From positions 434,001 through 498,000 of the forward strand of contig JAIWNF010000019.1 in NCBI GenBank assembly GCA_025093555.1: 64,000 nucleotides of DNA, read 5' to 3'. Both the position numbers and the translations under genes were made by a program. This document shows, piece after piece, positions 23,736-34,964 of the stretch. Each line of letters begins with the position of its first letter. The stretch's first letter is position 1. The stretch comes from Circinella umbellata (taxonomy: Eukaryota; Mucoromycota; Mucoromycetes; Mucorales; Lichtheimiaceae). The notes under the pieces are model-generated. The model was not told the origin of the DNA, did no database searches, and saw only the letters and a list, made by a program, of their open reading frames with translations.

Positions 23736-26560
23736 TATTCTGTTTTATTATTATTTTTTCGATCGGTTTTTTTTTCAAGATGGTAAATTATGTAATAGTC
23801 CAATAAGTGTGTAATAATAGTGGTAGTAGTAGTCGTCGTAGTAGTCGTAGTAGTCGTCGTCGTAATAATAATAATTGTTGTTGTTGTTGTTTTGTATATA
23901 TATATAATTTAAAGGATTTAGAATTGAAATTAGGAATCGAAAATAACAATAGAAAAATAATAATAATAATAATAATAATAATCTTACTCTCTTTTTTGAG
24001 TTTAAAACCAAACGGTCGTGCAGGTGAAATATAAAAAAGCAAAAGAAGAAAAAGAAAAATAAAAAGGGGGTTATTAGAAATAAAAGTGTGGAGGAAAAAA
24101 AAATATGAAAATGAAAAAAAGGTTTTATTTTTTTTGGGGGAGGGTAGTAGTTGTAGTTAGTTTTTGTTGTAGATTAGTCCTTTCTAATGTTTCGTTAATT
24201 GTTTTTGAAAAATTATAATTTTTTTTTGATGAACGGAATCCCCCAATTGTTAAAAAAGAAGTGTTATAAAAAGGAGAGAGGGGGGGATTTATTACAAAGA
24301 AAAAAAAAAAAAAAAAAAAAAAGTGACTCCAAAATAGAAGAAAAAAAAGTTTGGCGGACCCGTTTTATTTTTTTTTCTTTATATGTTCAGTTTGCACCCG
24401 AGTAGGAAGAAAAGAAGAAATAAAGAAGTTAAAAAAAGAGTTGGTTAAAAAAAAAAAAAAAAGGTGTGAGACTTTTTGTTGAGTGTCGTCACAATTCCAA
24501 AAGGGCAGCTGAACAGAAAAAAAAAAAGAAAAAAATCTAAAATAAATAGTGGGTTGGGGGGGGGAAGGGGAGGGGTTAGTTGAAGTATACTATTTGGGGG
24601 GTGAAAGAGAGTGTGGGAGGGTGATGATGCATGTGTGTGTAAATGTTTTAGCATGTTATTATCCCTCCCCACACCCCCAAATTTAAGAACCCTTTTTTCT
24701 TTTTCCTTGTCCTCTCCTCTCTTTTAAACCTCTTGCCCCTCCCCCCCCAAATATGAACAGGTAAAAGATTTTCCAATAAAGTTGCCACTCTATTTTACCG
24801 ACAAAAGCGGCTTTGTTTTTTATATTCTCTCTCCTCCTCAAACTTCTCTCCTCCCCCCCCACACACACCTCTTCTTATCAAACTTAAACATCCCCCCCAA
24901 AATATATATATAAGGTTTAAACGCGTGGTTGTGATTTATCCCAAAACATTTTTTTAGTGTAACTTTCTTTTTGGTGTAACGTTTGTTTTTAGTTCATAAA
25001 CTTTCAAATGCATTATTGAGTTTACAAGGAGTTTTTTGTTCTCTCTCTCTCTCATCCGAGTTATCAAAAAGAAAGAGTCTAGTTGTTTCTCTTCAGTCCC
25101 CTCCTTTTCTAAACTCTCCTCAATATATATTATGCATCATAGTGTTAATACTAAGTTTCCTAGTCAAGTAAGAATAATTTTAACTACAAGTGATCCCCAA
25201 ATCAAAAAAAAGATGAAACATCTATAATAATATAAGTTACCCACACACAAATAAAAACTTAAGTGTTGAAGGGGGGGGAATGAAAAGTAAAGTGATTGGG
25301 AAAGAACCATTCATAAATATATTGACAGAAAGGTTCAACCTGTTTTTTTTTAAATGACACCCTTATTTTAAACATCCTCTCTCCCTTCCCCTTCTAATAA
25401 GGTCTTTTTACGTATATACAATCCCATTCCCATTTAAGATTCTTATAATTAATGAAAATTATTCTTTTCGTGTAATGAAATTTGAATTAGACTTTAAAGT
25501 TCATTTGAATACTTTTTGTTTGTTTGTTTTTGTTAAAATTTAACGTTATAAACTACAAATAGAATATTTGACTTTCGTACTACTTTGAAAGAATGTCCCA
25601 CTTTGTTGTTGTTTTTATATATCACATTATGTAGAATAATCACTCTATTATTCTATTTATATTGAAGGGAAGGAGAAAGAAGATGATTGTCAATGTGCTT
25701 CTATCCCCCCCCTCCTCCCCCTCCTCTCTTCCCCTAAAAGAATCTTTTTAACGTTATATTATAACTGGAAATTTTCTGTTGAAGAATAATATTTGTATAT
25801 AAAAAACTCGTATTATTTTTTACTAAAACTTTAAAAAAGTGATCCCGATTAAATCGAGTTTACCTTATATGGAGTGTTCAAGTGGAACATGTCAAAATAG
25901 TCAATGGATAAAAATCATATACTATTTGTTTTGTAAACCGCCCCCTCCCTCAAATCAGTCTATTACCTCATCATTTTTAAACATTGAATTTGAGTCAAGG
26001 ATAACATGTCATACGTAGATAAAGAAACAGAGTGAAAGGATCTAGAAGGATTGACTTATTATATATTCGCAAAGAAGAAAAGGAGGAGGAGAAAAAAGGG
26101 GTTTTTTATAATCTCATTTGAATGATTACAATAATGCATTTATGCAAAATTTATACACAACATAAAAGAGAATATATCACTCACACACAATTTAGCACAA
26201 CCCAGAAAGATGTACATAAAATGATTACAAATTTTGATCTTTGTTACTAGTTTATTATTATTAACTATATCAAGATTTCTTTTGAGAAAATAAAATATAT
26301 ATTTTTTTTTTCAAATTATGATTAATTGACATTTAGGAAAGAAAGTGTTAGTGTGTAGTAATATTACATAAAAAAAGCATGATTTATACGTAAATCAATA
26401 AAGAATGATATATATAAATTGAATGGATGTAGTATGTTCGCATAGTATACTAGGGAAATATTAGAAATAAAAGAATGATGAGAAAAGGGAAAGAGTAAAA
26501 ACAATAAAAAATTCCTCCTCTCATATTACAATTATAATTAGAGTATTAAAAGGGGTTTCA
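23736..26560. other. Long intergenic region upstream of TUP1
   Basis: Likely TUP1 promoter and 5' leader plus the 3' flank of the next minus-strand gene. Immediately upstream are a GTAGTCGTC-type triplet run (23820-23870) and (AAT)n (23955-23985). Further out are A22-type homopolymers (24300-24322), C-runs and CT/GA microsatellites. The frames overlapping these are low complexity, and I see no supported gene in this 2.8-kb stretch. Confidence 0.5.
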
Positions 26561-27596
26561 TCATCGTGACGTTGATACTACGGATCGTTGTGAAAAACTG
26601 GGTGTCGTCGAATTAGGATAACTTCTATAAATGGGCGGTGGAAATGCCAACATGAATGAATTTTCTTCCATTTGTTGCTGTTGGTCTTGTTGATAAAAAT
26701 AAGAATGTTGAGGAGGTGGACCCATATCCAAAATAATATCTTGAGTAACTGAAGTATACATGGGTAATATTTCAGTAATATCATCTTGACCTATTGAATT
26801 ATTGTTTGTAAAAGTACCACTTGGACGTTGAGAACGTGAATCGACATGTTGACGTATAATTTCAATCACAAGAATAGCTGCATGATGATGGTTTTTATTA
26901 ATACAATTATTCAATCGTGAATAATTCAATGATGATTCGCAATTCCTTCGATCAATGTCGTTGGCTGCTCGATAAGTCCATTGAAGTGAATGATTTTGAC
27001 TATCCATCATTGAAAAATTTCCAAGACATTCATTTAAATTTTGATGAAACTAAAATTATAAGTAAGTAGTTGTTATATATGTCGCCTTTTTATACATAGT
27101 ATATTTTTTATTTGAAATCAACAAACCTTATTCAGCTTTATAGTATATAAACTTCGTCGTCTTGCAGTCCAACATGCAATAATAGCGGGTATCACTAAGA
27201 TACAAAGTGGATACCATGTTACGATATCCAGTTCAACTGCAATAACAGCAAAAATAGCAGCAGCAATAACAAGAATCATAGCAAGTGTAAATAAATAGGT
27301 ATCTATCCAGACATGTGGAAAATCTTTAATTACAAGTTGATTCATTTTTTTCATTCGTTCTTCAAAAGTTTCTTTTGACATCTATTTTATTTATTTAATA
27401 ATAAATACGTAATATAAAAAAAATAATTATTCTTATACGTAGTATATATATATTACATTATTTGAAAAAATTGTTCAACTGAACCAGAAAAAAGACGTAC
27501 AAACCTCCTAAGCTGTGCATATTTTTCATAATCATAATAGAGTGTTCTTGTTGGTTTCCATCGTTGACTAATGACTATGAATGAAGCTAATGCCAT
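26561..27596 (-). CDS. Unidentified protein with two membrane helices
   Basis: Family not recognised. Three exons give 279 aa in continuous frame: 27596-27501 (32 codons, ending in donor GTACGT), 27381-27127 and 27049-26561. Exon 1 lies outside any long open frame, but it supplies an ATG and a phase-0 join to SKETFEERMKKMNQL. Residues about 60-105 contain two hydrophobic helices: FTLAMILVIAAAIFAVIAVE and PLCILVIPAIIACW, followed by an RRR stop-transfer cluster. The remaining 170 residues are polar, with Asn/His-rich and Q-rich stretches and a C-terminus rich in Pro, Tyr and Ser, suggesting a cytosolic tail. If exon 1 is wrong, the protein would start at 27381. Its upstream region is shared with the plus-strand zincin gene. 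Confidence 0.65.
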
Positions 27597-29869
27597 ATGA
27601 TAAATAATAAAAATCCAAAGAAAAAAAAAAGGGGGGGGGGACGCGGGTAAGAGTAAAAAAAAAAAAAAAGAAAAAGAAAGGAGGATTTAGAAGATATCAT
27701 TTTGTTCTATTCAAATCAAAAGAAAAAAAAAGCCACATATTGATATAAGTGGAAGGGAAGAGGAGGTAACGATAAAGTATATTTTATAATTTATATAAAT
27801 GAAAATACGTAACGCCAAGAAAAAAAAAGAAAATCACCCATTATCATGCATGAACACTTGCATTTTTTTTATATACATTTCTTTCTCGCATAAAATAGAA
27901 TAATTATAGATTCTCCGTAACTCATTATCTCTCCTCGTTTATCTATTTGTTTATATCAACAGACTTCTAAAGGATCAACAACAACAACTACTACTAGCTT
28001 ACTAACTATTGTGACGCCATTTATATAGAATCATCATTCCCAAAAATAAGTTTTTTATATTCATTAAAAAATTGAAAGTTTTTGGATTAAGTGATTAACT
28101 GTTCTTGATATATTACTACGTTATTATACTTAACTTGGCGTTACGTATTTTATTTATTTATTTTCATATAAACATTCTGCATGAAAATGCATTTTTTCTT
28201 TTGTTTTTTTATATATATCTATATCTGAGATGAAGTAAAGAGTTTTAGATTTTGTATTATAGAAGAAAACAGTGGTTCTGATTTTTTAATATCCATACAC
28301 TTACGACTTGACTCAAAAACTAATAATTGGACGATCCATGAGTGTTTATCGTCATGCTTCATAATGAAAATTATAGTAAAATTCTTACTTGGTTATTATT
28401 AAAAAGAAAAAGACAGTCAATAACAACAGTATTATTGATAGGTAACAATGTTTACATTACTGATAACTTTGTTATGCATAACATACAGCTGATCCTTTTT
28501 TGTTGACATAAAATAACAAACTAAAATATTAAATGCTATATACGTAGCTTACAAGAATAACTTGCTGATGATTTGGTGTAGAACCGATCTAATAATAAAA
28601 AGTTACGTTTCCATGCTCTGGTCCACACTAGTTAACTGTTTTCTTATTTGTCATCAGTATCTAAGATATGTGTGTGTGTGTGTTTTTTTCAAACGGTATG
28701 CAGACAGTTTTATACATAAAACTATTTGTATACGTAGTAGATAACAAAAAAAAATAATAATAAACAGTTTCATTCAAAATTTGTATACACAGAGCATTTC
28801 ATTTCTAAATATAACTAGTAAAACTTATTTAGAAGGGTTGTAGTGATAAAAGAATGACAAAATAAAAAAAAGGAGCATGTCATACGCAATAAGATAAGTT
28901 TAAAATTACTTGGCTTTAAGTGTATTTAAAGAAGTATTATAGAGATATTATTGTATAAAACGTTTACCAATATACCGGATCTACGTACGTAAAAAAAACA
29001 AACATTCAATAACATCGTATGATCATAAGTGACTTGTATATATAATTACTACATACATAATAAAAAGTCGGGTAAAAAGATCACAATTAAATGTAGGTAA
29101 ATGCATAAAATCTTATTAAAAATGGATCAAATCGTCTAAAATATATATTTATTATTGAATGACAAATGACCAAGCTATTTAAATAAAAAAAAAATATCAA
29201 AATATATTCGAATAATATTACTCAAGATAGTCATTTTAATTCTAAAAAAGATAAGGTTACTCAATAATTGATGGATCAGAAATTGGGGTTAGTTACGCCG
29301 ATCTTATTTTTTTTTCTGTGTTACCATCATCGTCATCCGGATCAAAAATAGCTTTTTCTTTTTTAATGTATAATTTCTTTTGAACGTGGAACTAAATTTA
29401 TAGTCATAAGATATGTTAGTATTTATTTCATCTGGTTAAAACTAAATGAACAGAAAAAAGTGCGTAAGATGTTTTTTTATTTTATTTTATTTCGCACATT
29501 GAGCCAGCAAACAGGGCTTTTACTGCGAGTATATCTTTTGTTTGAATTGAGTGTGCTATAAATGAAGGATCGACAGTGCGACCTTTGAATTCTTTCCTTC
29601 CATTTTAAATCTATATCAAAAGTGGTTGTAAAAATCTGTCAAATAAAAAAAAACATGAATTTTATGCATATAAAAAAAAAGTAACCCCATTGGAAACCCT
29701 TCCCCCGCAGCCTCTTGGCATTAAAAAAAGGTATGCGGACTTTTTTTTACATAGTTACTCCAAAAAAAAAAAAGGGGGGGTTTGGAACTTTTTTTTTTCG
29801 ATTTTTTTTATTATCAGTTGGGTAAAAAAGAAAAGAAAAAAAAAAAAAGGTTGCATTCTTTTTTAGTTC
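27597..29869. other. Long divergent intergenic region, no gene recognised
   Basis: About 2.3 kb between two divergent genes, so both promoters lie at its edges. It is A/T-rich, with homopolymers near 27650 and 29770. I found no spliced or unspliced frame with coding character. Confidence 0.5.
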
Positions 29870-32183
29870 ATGACTTTACATTGTTTATATATTCTGTTAT
29901 TTTTTTTACTTGTTTCCACCAAAACAATTCTTTTTGTTATTGGTGTCCATGACAATGTAAAAGAATTAACAAAAGAAGACGTAGCGAATGAATTTTCATT
30001 GACAAAAACAACTCATAATTATAGCAACAAGAGTCATACGCTTCATTATCACCATCAACGTGACAATAGTAAAAACAACAATAAAGCTGATGATTATGAC
30101 AACTATGATGACGAAATGGAAGATAATTATGACGACGACGACGACGACGATAATAATAATAAAAATCTTAGCAACAACAACGGTGGAGGATATAATGTAG
30201 AAATACAACATGAAACCCATGAAATATATCCTATTATTGCCGATATATCAGCAAACGAATTTCAAGTTGAATCCACAAGTACTAGTAAAGGTGGTAAAGT
30301 GGATGAACAAGGTCTTAATTCGAAAGTGGGTAGTGCTTCATTAACAGGAAATAACGATGGTACTGTATCCAGTGCTAATTCGAATCGTACACCGGATTTT
30401 TCAATGGAAGTCAGTGAACATGTTCGAGTGGATTTATTTTGTATAATTGATACAGCATTTTGTGAAAGAGTCGCAGTATCATTAAGAGATGCTGCAAGTC
30501 AGTTTAATCAAGTAGTGAATGTTAAGAATGACTTAGTGTAAGTAATTTAAATTTTTATTTATTTATTTATTTATTTATAAACATTGATGCAATTCATAAT
30601 GATATTTAACTGTCATGATTAGAATTCAAGCAACCTATTATAGTTTTTGTGAAAAAGGTTGTGCAAATAATACTTTTGGTTGGGGTGCTCCTTCTTCACA
30701 GGTAAAACTAAAATCATATGAGGAAATATATATATATATATATCAATAGGGGCGGGGAGTAGAGTTATTATTACTATTTTATGCAATTTATAATAACATC
30801 ATCATTATTTTTTATATTCATGTAAAAAATTACAATTAGTTTACACTTCCATTTGAAGATGGTGCTGATTTGAATTATATTTATCCTCAAGCTTTAGCTA
30901 AACAATTAGCACCTTATAGTAATACATCAGCATGGGCACATCATGATATTGCAATAGAAATTAACCATGACATGTATATGAATTCCATTAATTATGATAA
31001 GGCGTATAGTAATGGATGGAATAATACAGGTGTACCACCAGGTGGATTATACTATTTTCAGGCAAGTATCTAGATGAAAAAAAAAAACATATAACCCCTC
31101 TTTTATGTAAAAATAACAAATATATTAATTTTTTCTTTCTAAACATAAACAAAACAGAATGATACAATCACGGCCGAACAAGTGGATTTACGATACATTA
31201 TGTTACACGAAATATTACATGGACTTGGATTTATTAGTTCATGGGCAGCTTATTTTGAAAATGAAGCTTCACCCTTCAGATCACTTATTGAAGGAATCAT
31301 TGATCGTGATGAATTACAACTCGTTACACCTAGTCCATATTGGTACATTAATCAACAAATGGGACCTATTTTTGTCACTGGATTTCAACCCACTATGATT
31401 TTTGACAAGTTCTTATACATTAAAAATCCACAAAGCAATACATCCACTCCAGAATCACTGGCTTCTGTTGGATTTGATATGCAAAACTTTTGTGTTCAAG
31501 ATAATCAAGCATTTATAATTAACTTTGTACAAGAATTCAATCGTTCGAACCAATCACGTACTGCCAATCGGTTATGGACCTGCATGAGTGAAGAAGGCAC
31601 TTTATCTTTTCATTTCCCTCCAGCTGCTATTGATAATAGTACATATAATACGAATACGTATTTGAATAGTACTTATACAACCATGAAATTATTGACAGGG
31701 GATCAAGCATTGACGTCTCATATGGAACTTTCCGATCGAAATTTCCGACCTGGTATATCCATTTCTCATTTGGATGAAACATATAATACAACACCTGATT
31801 TTATTTTGACAGCATCTTATATTCGTGGAGAACGATTGGAAGATATTGTGGAAGAAACGTATGGGAGTATACCAGCTATTTATTATAATCAAACGATGAA
31901 TGGGACAACTACACAACATCAATATAAATCTGCTATTGGACCAGGTATACTTCGTATGTTGGATTCGATGGGTTATAGTACAGTATTAAGTAATACCAAT
32001 TATACAACAACTGGAAATGTCAAATCGGGTAAAATTCCATCTATTTGTGATGACAAGAATAATAATCACGGTATGGCACAAGCTACTAAAACACCTACAG
32101 CATCGGATGCATTATCATCTTCTTGTCATTTGGGTGATATAGCCTTATGGGGTGTTGTATTATCATCCGTTCTATTGTTCTAA
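29870..32183 (+). CDS. Secreted zincin-like metalloprotease, probably GPI-anchored
   Basis: Four exons: 29870-30537, 30623-30701, 30840-31061, 31158-32183, giving 664 aa. Residues 1 to about 24 form a signal peptide (LHCLYILLFFLLVSTKTILF core). About 25-190 is a low-complexity Asn/Asp/His/Ser-rich spacer. The conserved part has paired cysteines (FCIIDTAFCERV, SFCEKGCANN) and the zinc motif HEILHGLGF (His 340, Glu 341, His 344) in exon 4, of the HExxHxxGF kind. The C-terminus ends in a hydrophobic tail (IALWGVVLSSVLLF) after a Ser-rich stretch, as in GPI-anchored cell-wall proteins. Many NxT/NxS sequons are present. The third zinc ligand and Met-turn are not assigned, so the family is uncertain (leishmanolysin-like or a fungal orphan zincin). 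Intron 3 has a GC donor (CAG|GCAAGT). Confidence 0.75.
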
Positions 32184-32604
32184 GTATATCAACATTAAAA
32201 TATCCCCTTTTTCCATTCATATATTTATAGTAAAGTAGTAGTAATCTCTCATTACCTTTCTCCCGCCCTTCCTCTTCCTCATAATAAATCCCTCTCTCAT
32301 GTCCCTATTTTTTCATTTTATACATATACTTTATATATATATAATTCATATCATCCATTTCTTTTTCTCCTTTCCCCCACTTACCTTCCCAGAATAAAAA
32401 TCCATTCACATATTATATACGACCGCATTACATTTACCCCCTTTTACACACACACACACACACACATTAAACGACAACAATATCTCTCTTCTACCTAGCC
32501 TTTCTAACCCTATTTTTTTCATGATTCATTTCGCTTGTAAATTTTTCTTATTTGAATAATCATTTTTTTCTTTTTTTATATGTTTAAAAAAGTTTTTTTT
32601 TCCT

Positions 32605-32636
<32 letters not shown>

Positions 32637-32980
32637 CTATATATATGTACGTGTGTTATTCATCCTACGCAGAACAAAAAAAAACTACCGTTATGATATA
32701 TAGATTATCGAATATGTAGAATGAAATGATGACTTTCTGTTTTTTCTTATAAAATGTGCGGGAGAGAGGAAAAGAGAAAAAGATTGTCTCGTTCTAAATA
32801 TTTTTTTTTATTCAATATGATGTAAAAAAAAAAAAGTAAACATTTAAATATGTATGACCCATCGATTGGATCAAACTTATAATAGAATGACCACTAAATT
32901 GAATTATAAAAAAAATTAAGAGTTTTTTTTATTACTTTTTTTTTGTACTTGCTTTACGTATTACTGTTGTTCCTTTGGGA
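32184..32980. other. Intergenic 3' flank with microsatellites
   Basis: Pyrimidine-rich, with (CA)n at about 32449-32467 and 32610-32634. It probably contains the 3' untranslated region of the zincin gene. No coding signal. Confidence 0.5.
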
Positions 32981-34964
32981 GGAGGGGGAATGTATTACAT
33001 GGTTGCCATGGCAACAATAAGCGTCTCTCACATGCATAATGGCGTTTCGTATTCCTAAAATTAAAAAAATGTTTGCAACGCTTTACGTACAATAAATCGA
33101 GTTCACTGAATAATAAAATCCGTTCGAAAAAAAAAAGCAACGACTCTTTCTTGTTGTAAGCAAAGGATGAGATCAAAATGAGCTTTTGACGGTAAATATG
33201 GGCACATTCCAGTTTTTTTTTTCAGCCTGGTCATCCATCAATATACGCAAGAGATCTAAAAAGCCACTTGATTAACTCTATCTTTGATATTTAATGATGC
33301 TGCTGCGCTTATAACCAACGACCTGGATGAGGAGTGACGTTAGTCAGCAACAATTACTGGGTTTTTATTCTACTTGTTTTGGTCCCCTTGATTGGTATTC
33401 GTATGGTATGTCCCCGCGATGCATCGTTCGTCACTTAACAAGTGGTGTCCGATGGGTCCCAGGGCAGTGTATTCGTGCTATATGTCTCAGCTTGGCCTTG
33501 TTCGGTTACGTCGTCTAAGGTTCGGAAAATCTTTTGGATTATACCTTGTAGTTTGTTTCTTGCAAGCACAAATAGCTTCTCAAAGGTCGTTGTTTTGAAT
33601 AGGTAAAGTAAAATGTTTATGTCTTCAAAGTGAACAATGAGACAAGTTATACGAGGCTCAAAAAGATACCTGATAAACTCTATTTTTTGATATTTAATAT
33701 TTAGTTGAAGCGATGCTGTTACTCAGTGTTCACTGAGCTTTCAATCCACCTGCTTCTATCCCAAAAATCCTCTTGTGGAACTGGTCTAGGCTTCGACTCT
33801 TACTTACATCTCCAAATTCCTGCTATTAATATTCTTTATGAAACCTCTAATGTTTATCTTGTCTTCTTGTTTGAAAATGAAGTTAATTTTTGTCGTGTTA
33901 CGTATTCAAAATTGTATTTTCTTTAATTTTTTATTTTCAAAATGTCAACTGTACAATTTTTTTTTATTACGTAATGCATATGATGAATATAATAAATACC
34001 AGCATGTCTATTATTACTGCTAATGTATTAACATACTATTTATAAAGTAGAAGTAAATGCTTTTGTGTTATGGGACATTGAATAAGTATTACGTATTATC
34101 ATTTATTAAAACATATTTTGTTATTATTTGTATAATATTCCATTGATTTATCAAGTATTTAAGTTTAAAAGTTAAGTGTTCTTTTTCGATTGGAATGATG
34201 ATGACAATAGTTAGTATTATTTCTTTAATTATTTTGAAGTGAATGCCATTAAGAGTGCAGATGGAAGAGTGAAATTGAGTAAACGTATTAGTGTGTTTTA
34301 TGCCATACAAATGGATGTGCATGTACTTTAAAGGATTCAAGTTTTTGGATCCATTTCTTTTTTGTGGGGGGGGGGGTGGGAAGAACATGATGACATGACA
34401 ACAGTTTTGATGAATTTGTTGATTAACAAATTTATCCACGCACATATTTTATCAGCATGAATTATTGAAATGTACTTTGAGTATGTATAATATAAATCAA
34501 CAAAAAAATATCTGAATTTTAAGAATTATGAGTATAATAATACATCATGGATATAAGATGGTATGAAAACAATGGAACAGTAGGGATTTAAAAACAAGGT
34601 TTTTTTTTTGAAACTAATTACGAATAATATTAGCATTTGAATATAAGAGTGAGGGTATGATAGAAAAGAAAGAAGGAATCGTGAAATATACAGTGGTTGT
34701 AATGTTACTCGTCATGTTCGACCTCATCATCGTCATCATCGTCAGCGCCTATTAAAAAAGAAAGGAAATAAAACAAGATGAATATATACATATAATAATA
34801 ATATGGATTATTTATGCTACATGTTCATGTAATTTCTTACCGAGAAATTCATGGACCGACTGACCATCAAAGGGCAATGATCCTAATCTTTCTCTGTTTA
34901 ATTGTCGTTCAATTTTTTCACAATCATGTAAGCCCGTCTATAAAAGAAACAAGATATATAGATA
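32980..34964. repeat. Segmental duplication copy A, left part
   Basis: Closely similar to 45490-47070 and then to 48950-49660. Shared landmarks are a segment beginning with GTTGCCATG near 33002/45515, GAGTGACGTTAGTCAGCAAC near 33331/45972, and the block around 34240-34440/48955-49200. It carries the 3' end of the copy A gene (the last two exons, 34937-34841 and 34748-34705). Short frames in the rest are not supported as genes. Confidence 0.85.

Noticed and set aside
23788..24042. Poly-Ile, poly-Leu, poly-Asn and poly-Ser frames upstream of TUP1
   Set aside because: Translation of trinucleotide and homopolymer repeats in the promoter.
33327..33598. Overlapping frames such as SDVSQQQLLGFYSTCFGPLD, also repeated at 45974-46460
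   Set aside because: Repeated only because the DNA segment is duplicated. The frame is not extended by splicing, and two different frames are equally open.
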